From positions 37,761 through 101,760 of the forward strand of contig JAIBBY010000011.1 of the NCBI GenBank assembly GCA_019694455.1: DNA of 64,000 bases, in the 5' to 3' direction. Numbering within the stretch: the first letter of the stretch is position 1; every line of letters starts with the position of its first letter. The notes beneath the pieces were generated by a model. It saw nothing but the letters and a program-made list of their open reading frames with translations, did not search any database and had not been told where the DNA came from. The position numbers and the translations under genes are program-made. The stretch comes from Pirellulales bacterium. Its GTDB lineage: Bacteria > Planctomycetota > Planctomycetia > Pirellulales > JAEUIK01. Positions 19,209-28,415 of this stretch are shown piece by piece.

Positions 19209-19988
19209 TCATCGCGGTAGCCGTTTTCCGAGTCCCCCCGCTAGTGTCGCGGGTTCGCCGACCGTACCGCTCTCCAACAGTTGCTTGAGCCGGGCAAGAT
19301 CTTCGCGAATCATCGACTGCGCGTCGTCGCCGAACAAGCTGGCCACCGCGATGCCGAACTTGCCCCCAATCGGGCGGTATTTCATTTCCACCCGCAGCAG
19401 CGTCGCGCGCCCCGCATCTGCCGAATCGAAGCGCACGCTGCCGGCCGTGTCGACCTCCGATCCTGGCAACGACCGCCAGGCGATCAACTCATTCTCTCGC
19501 TCGTTAATGATCTCCGCGTCCCATTCGAAGGTGCTGCCCATTAGGCTGCGCGCAATCCAACGCGAATGCCTCTCGTCCAACTCGCGCACTGATTCCAAGT
19601 GCCGCATGAACCGCGGCAAGTTCTCCAAATGTCGCCAATAGCAATAGACTTCCTCGGGAGAGCAATTGATCTGCACCGTCTCGTCGAATCGCACTCCCTT
19701 ACGAGCGGGCACGCCAATCCTAGAGTGCGGCTGGTCGCTTGTTTGTATGCCCAGCATGCCATAGATATCGCAATGCCCGGTGACGCCACGTTGCACCAGC
19801 GCCGCGCCAGTCAACCCGGTCAACACGCGGCGCGCCATTCCCCCGCGCATCCCAAAGGCCAACAGCCCCACACCCGCGGCGGCCGAGGCCCAACGTTCCA
19901 ACGAGCCGACGTTCTGGCATGATTCATTCGCGCAGGCTGGTCGATCCGCGCGCAATCGGTTGGTCAATCGAGGAACAGACAGCGCCAT
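19209..19988 (-). CDS. SRPBCC (polyketide cyclase-like) protein with DUF2892-type membrane segment
   Basis: A 259-residue protein; the start at 19988 has AAGGAG 8 bases upstream. Residues about 28-85 (NVGSLERWASAAAGVGLLAFGM ... GVTGHCDIYGMLGI) match the DUF2892/YgaP-type hydrophobic module. Residues about 100-235 are a START-like SRPBCC domain (VRFDETVQINCSPEEVYCYWRH, NLPRFMRHLESV, DAEIINERENELIAWRSL), which binds a hydrophobic ligand in related proteins. This fusion is common in environmental bacteria. The ligand is unknown. Confidence 0.87.
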   Translation of the reverse strand: MALSVPRLTNRLRADRPACANESCQNVGSLERWASAAAGVGLLAFGMRGGMARRVLTGLTGAALVQRGVTGHCDIYGMLGIQTSDQPHSRIGVPARKGVRFDETVQINCSPEEVYCYWRHLENLPRFMRHLESVRELDERHSRWIARSLMGSTFEWDAEIINERENELIAWRSLPGSEVDTAGSVRFDSADAGRATLLRVEMKYRPIGGKFGIAVASLFGDDAQSMIREDLARLKQLLESGTVGEPATLAGGLGKRLPR

Positions 19989-20355
19989 GGCAGGTGCTCC
20001 TTGCACAGTTTTCTGGTAGTCGTGATGCGCCCCGACGTTGCAAACTCCGTAACCAGTTGACGCTGCAAACCCTGTGCCCGATTTGGCGCCATCCGTCGAG
20101 TGATCAAAACAATAGTGCCAGCGCGATTACTTTCGCTTGCGACAGTTTTTTTTGACAGCTACCACCTCGCACGGAAGGCGAACCGGCCGTCAGCAAAATA
20201 CCTCGAATGACATACATTTTGATGCGATTGCCCCCGACGACACGGCAAGGTAAACAGAGCAACGTCCACCGGCCAATCGACCGTCGGCGATGGCTTGGCG
20301 AATCGTAATCGCAGACAGTTCCGGGGCAACACCAACTAATGCGTAGGAGTCGAGA
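19989..20355. other. Divergent intergenic region
   Basis: About 370 bases between the leftward SRPBCC gene and the rightward agarase-like gene. It includes a run of eight T followed by GACA near 20146-20157. No gene, hairpin or convincing promoter pair was found. Confidence 0.35.
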
Positions 20356-22497
20356 ATGCGCCTTGCCCGCAAAGGCCCCCCCTGCAAACTCGCGCGATTG
20401 GCAAGTCTGCTGTGTCTCTCGCTGACCTGCGCGGCCCACGGCGGCGAGTTAGTCTTGTTTGACTTTGCCCCACCGTTCGAACCCACGCAGGTCAGCGTCA
20501 CTGACGCGACAGTACGACGCGTCGCCTCGGATGCGGGAAGCGCCTTGCGCGTCGAAACGGGCACTTCGCAGTCTTGGCCAGGTGTCACACTCGTTGCCCG
20601 CGACGGCTGTTGGAACCTTTCGGCATTCTCCCATGTGGTGCTACGCCTGCGCAACGTCGGCGAGAAACGAGTAACCGTCCACTGCCGCGTGGATAGCGAC
20701 AACGTCGATGGCAAAGCCCGTAATGTCACTCAGAGCTTGACAATAAGCCCTGGCGCCGAGCGAGAAATGCAAGTGCCACTACAACGCACATCGGGCGATA
20801 CGCTGGGCGGAAAACTCTTTGGCATGCGTGGATATCCGGCCAAGAACGGCGGCGATCAAACGATCGACCCGACGAAAGTGACGCAATTGTTGGTGTTTGT
20901 GGGTCACCCAACCGTCGCCAACGACTTCGAGATCAGCGATATTCGCGCCAGCGGCGAATGGGTGTCTCCAACCGCATGGACGACCGACGCGAATCCGTAC
21001 TTTCCGCTAATCGACATGTTCGGCCAATATCGCCATCAGGACTGGCCGGGCAAGACACATTCACTCGCCGAACTACTCGCACGGCGAACGGCAGAGGAGA
21101 AAGAACTCCGCAAAGATCGCGGCCCGCGCGACTGGAACCACATTGGCGGCTGGGTGAAGGGGCCGCGACGCAAGGCTAGCGGCTATTTTCGGGTCGAAAA
21201 GGTGGACGACAAATGGTGGTTCGTAGACCCCGAGGGGCGGTTGTTCTGGTCGCATGGCATCGACTGCGTCGGGGCGCTGGATCAGACACCGATCGAGCAG
21301 CGGCAACACTGGTTTGAGGAGTTTTCCGACGACCAACGCACATTCGAGTCGTTCTTCGCGCAGGGGCATGTTCTCAAGGGACACTACGCCGGCGCCGCGG
21401 TACGCTGCTTTTCGTTCGCCGGCGCGAACCTGCAGCGCAAGTACGGCGACGATTGGCGACAGATTTCGGCAAGCGTCACCCACCGCCGCCTGCGGCATTG
21501 GGGCCTAAACACAATCGGCAATTGGTCCTCCGACGAAGTGCGCAGCTTGCGCCGCACGCCGTACGTAGATGCCATCACCTCGAACGGCGCCGTCGTACTC
21601 GAAGGTAGCGATGGTTACTGGGGCAAATTCCCCGACGTGTACGACCCGTCGTTCGAACGCGCCTTAAAAAAGAGCATGGCCGACCGGGGGACGAAGAGCG
21701 CGAACGACCCGTGGTGCATCGGCTACTTTTGTGACAACGAGTTATCGTGGGGCGACGACATCTCGCTGGCTGTCGCCACGTTGCGCAGCCCACCGCGGCA
21801 GGCCGCGAAGCAGGTTTTCATGGCGCAACTGCAGAAGAAGCACCTGGATATCGCCGCGCTGAATCAAGTTTGGGGAACGAGCCACAAATCTTGGGAATCG
21901 CTCGCGACGTCCCGAGACGCGCCGCCGGATGTATTGCGGGCTCGGGCTGACCTGCAAAGCTTCTATTCTCAAATGGCGGACACTTACTTTTCCACCGTTC
22001 GGCGAGTCATTCGCGAAGCCGCGCCCCAGCAGCTCTATCTGGGCTGCCGATTCTCTGGGGCGAACGATCTTGCCGCCGCAGCCGCCGCTCAGCATTGCGA
22101 TGTCGTCAGCTACAACCTCTATCAGCACTCAATCGCCGACTTCAAGTTCGCCGGTGGCGACGTGCCCCTACTGATCGGCGAGTTTCATTTTGGCGCGCTC
22201 GATCGAGGGCTGTTTCATACGGGTCTCGTGCCAGTGCAAAACCAAAAGGCCAGAGCCGAAGCGTATCGACAGTATGTCGAAACCGCGCTCCGCCATCCCC
22301 AATTCGTCGGATGTCACTGGTTCCAATTTCAGGACGAGCCGACCACGGGACGGTTCTATGACGAAGAGAACTACCAGATTGGCTTCGTCGACGTCGCTGA
22401 CACCCCGTATGCGGTAACCACCGAAATGTGTCGTCGCGTGGGAGAGGCGCTCTACAAAATGCGCCATGCCTCGGATTCATCGCGGCCGAACAAATGA
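20356..22497 (+). CDS. Secreted agarase-like glycoside hydrolase (GH50/GH42-like)
   Basis: A 713-residue exported enzyme; the ATG at 20356 has AGGAG 7 bases upstream and a signal peptide ends near residue 28. Residues about 31-200 form a jelly-roll, carbohydrate-binding-type domain (ELVLFDFAPP, FSHVVLRLRNVG, VTQLLVFVGHP). Residues about 280-710 are a TIM barrel with WWFVDPEGRLFWSHGID, LNTIGNWS, YFCDNELSW (Glu462, acid/base candidate) and LLIGEFHFGA (Glu609, nucleophile candidate). The two-domain layout and motifs resemble GH50 beta-agarases. Substrate (agarose, porphyran or other galactan) cannot be read from sequence. It faces the minus-strand PqaA/propeller operon. Confidence 0.8.
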   Translation: MRLARKGPPCKLARLASLLCLSLTCAAHGGELVLFDFAPPFEPTQVSVTDATVRRVASDAGSALRVETGTSQSWPGVTLVARDGCWNLSAFSHVVLRLRNVGEKRVTVHCRVDSDNVDGKARNVTQSLTISPGAEREMQVPLQRTSGDTLGGKLFGMRGYPAKNGGDQTIDPTKVTQLLVFVGHPTVANDFEISDIRASGEWVSPTAWTTDANPYFPLIDMFGQYRHQDWPGKTHSLAELLARRTAEEKELRKDRGPRDWNHIGGWVKGPRRKASGYFRVEKVDDKWWFVDPEGRLFWSHGIDCVGALDQTPIEQRQHWFEEFSDDQRTFESFFAQGHVLKGHYAGAAVRCFSFAGANLQRKYGDDWRQISASVTHRRLRHWGLNTIGNWSSDEVRSLRRTPYVDAITSNGAVVLEGSDGYWGKFPDVYDPSFERALKKSMADRGTKSANDPWCIGYFCDNELSWGDDISLAVATLRSPPRQAAKQVFMAQLQKKHLDIAALNQVWGTSHKSWESLATSRDAPPDVLRARADLQSFYSQMADTYFSTVRRVIREAAPQQLYLGCRFSGANDLAAAAAAQHCDVVSYNLYQHSIADFKFAGGDVPLLIGEFHFGALDRGLFHTGLVPVQNQKARAEAYRQYVETALRHPQFVGCHWFQFQDEPTTGRFYDEENYQIGFVDVADTPYAVTTEMCRRVGEALYKMRHASDSSRPNK

Positions 22498-22605
22498 AAA
22501 TCTCGTCGACATCCGTATCAGCAGTGATTCCTCGAGAATATCGGGCGACACTGCCGCCGTTATTCCGCTGCCAGCCGATACTCGTGCGAGCAGCAAAGGC
22601 TCCGA

Positions 22606-24006
22606 TTACTTCGCCTGACGAAGCGCGTCGTCAAAGCGGTACGGCAGACGATCCGGAACCACCCGCACATCGGTGGTGAATTTGAAACGATGGCTTCCGC
22701 CGCTGTCGAACACTAGTTCAACAAAGTACGCGCTGAATCCTTTGTCCGGCGGCGCCAGTTCGGCCCGATAGGCGCCATCGTCCGCTGCCGCCAACGGACT
22801 GCTGCTGAACGCCTTGCCGATCACATCGAGCCGAAAGTCTCGTGCGTTGGGATTGGTTGCCTGCCATAGGTTCACTTCCAGTGGCCGGTCTTCCGTCCGC
22901 ACGACAATGCCTCCCGCATCGGGCAGTTCCCAGCGAAACTGTGGCCGCCGACGGTTATGCAGCACCGACTCATAAAACGCCTGCACGCTTGCCAGCGCAT
23001 CGCTGCCTTGCAGGTCGTGCTTGGTGTTGGGCACATACCGCAAATACTTTTCTTGCGGCAATTCCGCGAAATAGAACCGTGAGTTGTCTGGCAAAAAGAA
23101 CTCGTCGCCTGCGGCGTTGACAACGAACTTCGGCAGCCTGAGACGTGCGCGATGGCGATATTGATAGGGGTCTTCGATCGCCAATACCGCCCGGTATTCT
23201 GGCGTGCCGATCTTTTGCGGAAACAGCTTGTGACGCACGTAGTCGTTGAGTGATTCGGAAAAAAAGCCGTACGCCTCATAATGATGGCGCGTGATTGCCT
23301 CGGAATTCAGCGCGTCGATCACCAGCGGCACGATCGCGACAACTCGCGGATCGACGATGCCCACCAGCCAGGTCGTCCAACCGCGCTTCGAAGCGCCCGC
23401 AACGACAAACTCCTGCAGACTCAACTGGCCTCCCGCATCGGACGCGAGGAACTGCTGAACGGTGTCGAGGGCCCGCACGCCGCTTTTTACCATCGCCAGT
23501 CGCACCAGCCACGTCTCATCGCCCGCGTCCATGAACTTGACCCGGCTATAGGCGACCAGATCATCCTCGACTCGCGCGGCGTCGGGCGAGTCTTTGAAGC
23601 GTAGCGGTTGATTTGGAACCATGCCCAGTTCGGCCACCACACTGTTGGCGCCCAAGGCGAGCGCGACGGCGCGGGGAGAGGCAGCCTCGGGCGCGGGATC
23701 GCCGTTGTCGCCGCCTCCAATAAACAAGAACCCGGTCTTGCTTTGCGCCGCAACTGGCTTGACGATGGTGAGCCAGTGCTTCCAAACCGGTCGATCAATT
23801 TCCGCCGCAGTCCGCCACTGCTGCGAAGTCATTTCCAATACATAAGTGGTCTGCCCCTCGCCAGCAATCGTCGTGATAAGCTTCCAAGCAAACGACGGAT
23901 CGGGCGCGGCGACATAGCGATCTAACGCAGTTTCCTGCCCATGCGCAGGGCCTATGCCGAAGCACAGCGTCCATAAAGCGACCAACGGCAAGCGCCAGCA
24001 ACGCAT
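22606..24006 (-). CDS. PhoPQ-activated PqaA-type alpha/beta hydrolase, exported
   Basis: A 466-residue protein of the PhoPQ-activated pathogenicity-related family (PF10142 type), an alpha/beta-hydrolase relative. The start at 24006 has GGAG 8 bases upstream and gives a signal peptide (LPLVALWTLCFGIGPAHG). The nucleophile elbow is GASKRGW, and FLFIGGGDNGD, FVVNAAGDEFFLPD and PNTKHDL supply the oxyanion-side, Asp and His regions. The family name comes from Salmonella regulation and does not fix its function here; an esterase role on polysaccharide or peptide substrates is possible. It is 29 bases after the propeller gene, so probably co-transcribed with it. Confidence 0.88.
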   Translation of the reverse strand: MRCWRLPLVALWTLCFGIGPAHGQETALDRYVAAPDPSFAWKLITTIAGEGQTTYVLEMTSQQWRTAAEIDRPVWKHWLTIVKPVAAQSKTGFLFIGGGDNGDPAPEAASPRAVALALGANSVVAELGMVPNQPLRFKDSPDAARVEDDLVAYSRVKFMDAGDETWLVRLAMVKSGVRALDTVQQFLASDAGGQLSLQEFVVAGASKRGWTTWLVGIVDPRVVAIVPLVIDALNSEAITRHHYEAYGFFSESLNDYVRHKLFPQKIGTPEYRAVLAIEDPYQYRHRARLRLPKFVVNAAGDEFFLPDNSRFYFAELPQEKYLRYVPNTKHDLQGSDALASVQAFYESVLHNRRRPQFRWELPDAGGIVVRTEDRPLEVNLWQATNPNARDFRLDVIGKAFSSSPLAAADDGAYRAELAPPDKGFSAYFVELVFDSGGSHRFKFTTDVRVVPDRLPYRFDDALRQAK

Positions 24007-24035
24007 GACACGAACTCCGAAGCGCAATGCGCAGA

Positions 24036-25373
24036 CTACTTGTTTCCCATGCAATAGAGGCGCGCCGCCGTGCGAATCAGCAATTTGTCCCCCAGGACCA
24101 CTGGCGAAGCCATACACATATCGTCTTCCGCTAGGCGATTCTCGTGCGACACCTTGAACTCCGACCCCGCCTCAATCGCCACGGTCACACCATCTTCGTT
24201 CACGCAAAAGATCTTGCCGCCATAGCTCCACGGAGAGCTAGTGAAGTCGGCGACGGGCAGGCGTTTGCGACTGTAGATCTCACGCCCCGACTTGATGTCA
24301 TACGAAGCGAAGAACCCGCGATCGTAAAGCACATACATCTGGTCCCCCACAATGATCGGCGTGGGATGGTACGGGCCGCCTTTGGGATTGTGCCACTCTA
24401 GATGCTCGCTGAGCTTGCCTTCTCCGTCGGCAGGCGGCGAAATATCGCCGTTGGCGCCTGGCCGGATGGCGTACATCGGGTTCTTGCCCCAAACCACATG
24501 GCCGCTGGTCAAATACAAAATGCCGTCATGCGCGAACGGTGTGGGAATCGCCAGGATCGAAAGGCCCTTGATCTGCCAAAGTGGCTTGCCGCTCAGATCG
24601 TAGGATCGCGCCCAGTTGATGCCCGACATCACCAACTCGGTGCGCAGCTTATTCTTCCAAATGTATGGCGTGGAGTAATTCGTCTTTTCATCGCGCGCCA
24701 CGCGCCACAGTTCTTTGCCGCTCGCGCAGTCATAGCAGACGAGGTTGCTTTCCTCTTCATTGTCGTTGACCAGATAAAGTCGTCCCTCATGCACAATCGG
24801 CGAAATCGACGTGCCCCAGCCCTGTTGCGTCTCGTGCGCAGGCATTTCGATTTGCCACAGCGGTTTGCCATCCAGGTCATAACAATAAAGTCCAATATTG
24901 CCGAAATAGGCGAACAACCGTTGGCCATCAGTGACCGGCGTCTCCGACGCCAATGAGTTCTTCAGGTGGTGCGGCTTGGGTGGCACGCCGGCATGAGCCA
25001 CACGCTCCCACAGCACCGAGCCAGTGGCCTGATCAAGGCAATACACCTTCCATTCGTGTTGCGCTGTTTCCTTGGGATACAAGTTGGCGTTGAGGTCTTC
25101 CAAATACAGTCCCTTACGCGGCTCGCGAACGTCTCCCGAGCTAACGCAAGTTGTCAAGTAAACGCGCCCCCCCGTCGCGATTGGACTCGACCAGCCTAGC
25201 CCTGGCAGCTCGGTCTTCCACAGCACATTCTCCACTGCCGACCAGCGTTCCGGTGGCGTTTGTTCCCCTTCGCTGTGGCGAGCCGATAAATATCGCGGCG
25301 CCTCAGGCGTCGAAGGCGCTGCGGCCCCGGCAATCTGCGTCGACAAGACAACAACCAACCCTATGTATCGCAC
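24036..25373 (-). CDS. Exported PQQ-like beta-propeller repeat protein
   Basis: A 445-residue secreted protein starting at a GTG (25373) with AAGGAG 7 bases upstream. After a signal peptide come about seven blades with the pattern YCLDQATGSVLWE, YCYDLDGKPLWQ, VCYDCASGKELWR, RSYDLSGKPLWQ, ASYDIKSGREIYS, typical of PQQ-dehydrogenase-like/outer-membrane-assembly-type propellers. The enzymatic PQQ ligands of quinoprotein dehydrogenases are not evident, so it is more likely a binding scaffold; planctomycetes encode many. It sits third in a minus-strand run after the GH5-like and SDR genes. Confidence 0.9.
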   Translation of the reverse strand: MRYIGLVVVLSTQIAGAAAPSTPEAPRYLSARHSEGEQTPPERWSAVENVLWKTELPGLGWSSPIATGGRVYLTTCVSSGDVREPRKGLYLEDLNANLYPKETAQHEWKVYCLDQATGSVLWERVAHAGVPPKPHHLKNSLASETPVTDGQRLFAYFGNIGLYCYDLDGKPLWQIEMPAHETQQGWGTSISPIVHEGRLYLVNDNEEESNLVCYDCASGKELWRVARDEKTNYSTPYIWKNKLRTELVMSGINWARSYDLSGKPLWQIKGLSILAIPTPFAHDGILYLTSGHVVWGKNPMYAIRPGANGDISPPADGEGKLSEHLEWHNPKGGPYHPTPIIVGDQMYVLYDRGFFASYDIKSGREIYSRKRLPVADFTSSPWSYGGKIFCVNEDGVTVAIEAGSEFKVSHENRLAEDDMCMASPVVLGDKLLIRTAARLYCMGNK

Positions 25374-25430
25374 GACGTTGCTCCTTAACGTGGATCGATG
25401 CCTGCCGCTCTAGCTGGTCGCAGGCGCCGA

Positions 25431-26309
25431 CTATTGCGCGCCAACCTTTTCTCGGGGACGCGATTCTTGCTTCTCGCCGCTGCTTTTCAATTCTTGTTTC
25501 GTATGACCGTCCCAAGTCGCCATCGCTTTTGTCGAACCAAATTGGTCGCCCACCCAGTCAAATACTCGTAGCGGCAGCACACCACGCAAAAACACCGTCA
25601 GCCGCACCAGCGACGGCGCCATCACAAATGCCTTGTTGGCAAGCACAGCCCGCACAATGCGATCGGCGATTTCCTCCGGCTCCAGCCGCCGCGTTGTCTT
25701 GGCCGGCTTTGTGCCCGCGAATAGCGCCGTATTGACGACGCTTGGGCAGATGCTCGTCACGCCGACATGGCCCTTCCCCTGCCCTTTAAGTTCCAGGCGC
25801 AGTGATTCAGAGAATCCGATCACCGACCATTTGCTCGAGGCGTAGGTCGATCCATACGGTAGCCCAATCAGACCGGCGGCGCTGGCAATGTTCACCAAAT
25901 GCGCCTCCGGCCGCGAAACCATGTCGGGCAGAAACGCGTAGGTCATCGCCACCAGTCCCAGCGTGTTCACCTGATAGGTCATCAGGTGCTTCTTAAGCGG
26001 CACGTCCAAGAACAAGCCGCCGTACGCTGTGCCCGCATTATTCACTAGTACGTCGATGGCGCCGTGCGCTTCAAAAATCCGCGACCGAAGCTCGGGGATC
26101 GCATCAAAGTCGGTGACATCCAATTGATACGACCAGGCGTCCGCCGCGCCGGCCGACTTCACATCGGCCACGGCCTGCGGCAATTGCTCCGGTCTGAGGT
26201 CGACCAGGATCAGCGCGGCGCCTTCTTGGGCAAACCGCAGCGCCGTTTGCTTGCCAATGCCTTGGGCGGCGCCGGTGATCAACACCTTTTTCCCACGCAG
26301 CGTCTTCAT
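25431..26309 (-). CDS. Short-chain dehydrogenase/reductase
   Basis: A 292-residue classical SDR. The NAD(P) motif is TGAAQGIG at residues 12-19; VNNAGTAYGG, the catalytic Ser in NIASAAG and the YASSK Tyr-Lys pair follow in order. The start at 26309 is the first ATG that fits the family length; its binding site is weak (GCGAG), and the frame stays open upstream without domain content. The C-terminal 40 residues after the fold are charged and probably disordered. The substrate is unknown. The propeller gene follows after 57 bases. Confidence 0.93.
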   Translation of the reverse strand: MKTLRGKKVLITGAAQGIGKQTALRFAQEGAALILVDLRPEQLPQAVADVKSAGAADAWSYQLDVTDFDAIPELRSRIFEAHGAIDVLVNNAGTAYGGLFLDVPLKKHLMTYQVNTLGLVAMTYAFLPDMVSRPEAHLVNIASAAGLIGLPYGSTYASSKWSVIGFSESLRLELKGQGKGHVGVTSICPSVVNTALFAGTKPAKTTRRLEPEEIADRIVRAVLANKAFVMAPSLVRLTVFLRGVLPLRVFDWVGDQFGSTKAMATWDGHTKQELKSSGEKQESRPREKVGAQ

Positions 26310-26422
26310 GGCCAATCTCGCTTTCAGTGCCCGTGCCAGTCTGCGAAAACCACCATCAGCATATCCATTGCGGCCGCCGTTGCACGCAAATTTGCGTTCC
26401 TCACAGCAATCACTGGAAGTAT

Positions 26423-27529
26423 TCACTGGCGGCCGCGCGCCAGCTCCACAAACAAGTCCAGCCAGTCGGCGCACATCGCGTCGCCAATCGTCCCAGACTT
26501 GCGACACTCCTCCGGCGTTTTGCCCCAATAGAATCCGATCCAGCCCGCCACCCGGCCTTCGCAATCCAGCACAAACTGCCGCAATTCCGCAGGCCGGCAC
26601 TTGAGCGGAAACATCTCTTCGATCACCACCGGCTTGCCCACGCCAAAGCCGCGCAGCGTCTTCAATGCCTCTTCGACCTTCCCGGCCTCCGGATAAATGT
26701 GTACCGCCAAAAAGTCGAGCGGCTCGGCGATCTTCTCTGGCACAAAGCCTGAACTCAGCCCGGGTCGATCAAGACTCCACGGCACCAACCCCACGGTCAC
26801 CAAATGCCGTCGGTCATGCTGACGAATCGCCTTGACGAGCGTCTCGATCCATTCGCGCGCGATCTGCGGACGCTCTCGGCCTCGCGTTTCCAAGGCGATG
26901 AATTGCACAAAGTGCTTATCGCCAAAGGCGCCACCAAGCCAGTCATCGCGTTTGCCATCTCCACCCGGAACGACTGGCTCGTTCATCAAGTCATAGCAAA
27001 ACACGGCAGGACGATCGGCGCAGACGCCGGCCACGGCCTGCCAGAATAAGGCCTGCACGCGCCATCGCGCCGCCTCGCCGAGCGCGTCGTACCACGGCGG
27101 CGCATCTTGTTTGTGATAGCAACCAAGTCCAGTCAGATCGAGATAGATGTCAATTTTTTCCGCGAGTCGCAGCAACCTCGCCAACTGCCGCAGATTGCGC
27201 TCGTCTGGCTGATCGGCGGACGACATAAACCGGCCAAGCTGCAAATGAATCCGCGCCACATTGGCGCCAAGCTCCTTCATCTCTCGAAAATCTTGCTCAA
27301 CCTTGGGCCATTCATCGTGCCAATAGTCCTCGATCAGCCGTCCCGCTTCATCGTGATCGTAGTTGAATCCCCACGGCACGAACGGCTTACCGGAAGCCGC
27401 CACCACGAATCCTAGTTTGTCAGGTGCGACCGTCACGAACGATTGATTCTCATGGGCCGTCGCATTCGACGGAAGAAAGCCAAACGTCGCCACCCACCAA
27501 AAAGTTGCCCAGTGGAACACTCGTCTCAT
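26423..27529 (-). CDS. Exported GH5-like glycoside hydrolase
   Basis: A 368-residue secreted TIM-barrel protein; start at 27529 with TGAGG 6 bases upstream. The signal peptide runs through FWWVATFGFLPSNATA. The barrel shows FVPWGFNYDHD, LGANVARIHLQLG, CYDLMNEPVVPG (acid/base Glu candidate), AVHIYPEAGKVE and KPVVIEEMFP (nucleophile Glu candidate), the GH5/clan GH-A order. Relatives include cellulases and mannanases; the specificity cannot be called. It is the first gene of the minus-strand group GH5-SDR-propeller-PqaA, with 113 bases to the SDR. Confidence 0.85.
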   Translation of the reverse strand: MRRVFHWATFWWVATFGFLPSNATAHENQSFVTVAPDKLGFVVAASGKPFVPWGFNYDHDEAGRLIEDYWHDEWPKVEQDFREMKELGANVARIHLQLGRFMSSADQPDERNLRQLARLLRLAEKIDIYLDLTGLGCYHKQDAPPWYDALGEAARWRVQALFWQAVAGVCADRPAVFCYDLMNEPVVPGGDGKRDDWLGGAFGDKHFVQFIALETRGRERPQIAREWIETLVKAIRQHDRRHLVTVGLVPWSLDRPGLSSGFVPEKIAEPLDFLAVHIYPEAGKVEEALKTLRGFGVGKPVVIEEMFPLKCRPAELRQFVLDCEGRVAGWIGFYWGKTPEECRKSGTIGDAMCADWLDLFVELARGRQ

Positions 27530-27618
27530 AGTTTGCCTCAATCGTGAGCTAGCATGCCCGTGTATCCATTAGAATCTTGGCAGCGGCGACAATCACGCCC
27601 AACTCAGGAATCGATCCG

Positions 27619-27801
27619 ATGCGCCAAGAAGCCAGCTACATCTGCGACGCCTGCGGCGAGGAGATCGTTGTTCCACTCGATCTCACCGCTGGCACCAGCC
27701 AGTCCTATGTCGAAGACTGCCCCATCTGCTGCCGACCTAACCTGATCCATGTCGAAGTCGACGACGACGGCGATGCTCGCATCTGGGCCGAGGCCGAGTA
27801 A
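27619..27801 (+). CDS. CPXCG motif-containing cysteine-rich protein
   Basis: A 60-residue protein with two CxxC pairs (YICDACGEEI and EDCPICCRPN) that likely form one zinc-ribbon-like site. This matches the small CPXCG family (PF14255 type), though the second pair here reads CPICC. AGGAA lies 8 bases before the ATG at 27619. The function of the family is unknown. The small hydrolase gene follows after 20 bases, so the two are probably co-transcribed. Confidence 0.85.
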   Translation: MRQEASYICDACGEEIVVPLDLTAGTSQSYVEDCPICCRPNLIHVEVDDDGDARIWAEAE

Positions 27802-27821
27802 TCTCCCCCCAGTGAACACCG

Positions 27822-28292
27822 ATGAAAATCCTCTTTCTGCACGGCTGGGGTTCTCGACCCGGTGGACTGAAGCCCAGTTATCTCATCGAGCATGGGCATG
27901 AAGTCATCAATCCGCCGCTCTCCGACAGCAATTTCGAAGTCGCGATACGCACGGCACAGGCCGAGTACGACCGACATCGTCCCGACGTGATCGTGGGGTC
28001 TTCTCGCGGCGGCGCGGTGGCGATGAATATCCGCTCCGGCAACACGCCGCTCGTGCTGTTGTGCCCTGCCTGGCGAAACTGGGGAGACGCTCGCGCCGTC
28101 AAGCCACAAACGATTATCATCCACAGTCGCGCCGACGATGTGGTGCCGTTCGCCGATAGCGCGGAACTGATGCGCGCGAGCCATTTGCTAGCTTCGGCCC
28201 TCATCGAAATTGGCCGCGACCATCGCCTGGCCGATCCAGAACCTCTCGCCGCGATGCTCAAGGCCTGCGAGCGGCTCCACGCAGATGAATAG
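27822..28292 (+). CDS. RBBP9/YdeN-like alpha/beta hydrolase
   Basis: A 156-residue compact alpha/beta hydrolase. It shows FLHGWGSRP at the oxyanion position, the nucleophile elbow GSSRGG (Ser61), an Asp in HSRADDVVP (105/106) and a His in GRDHRL (134), so the Ser-Asp-His triad is complete. The length is shorter than RBBP9 proteins because the lid is minimal. Cytoplasmic, substrate unknown. It follows the CPXCG gene. Confidence 0.88.
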   Translation: MKILFLHGWGSRPGGLKPSYLIEHGHEVINPPLSDSNFEVAIRTAQAEYDRHRPDVIVGSSRGGAVAMNIRSGNTPLVLLCPAWRNWGDARAVKPQTIIIHSRADDVVPFADSAELMRASHLLASALIEIGRDHRLADPEPLAAMLKACERLHADE

Positions 28293-28415
28293 CGCCCGCA
28301 ATCACAATGGGCGATACCTCATCCTCGCTGCTTGGACACCCCGTTCTAACGCCGATAGCATACGTGTCACTCAACCGGCTAGCCGAAGTCGGCCGCGCAT
28401 TTATTGGAGACAATT

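Noticed and set aside
20152..20175. TTGACA upstream of the agarase-like gene
   Set aside because: No TATAAT-like hexamer 16-18 bases downstream, and it sits over 180 bases from the start.
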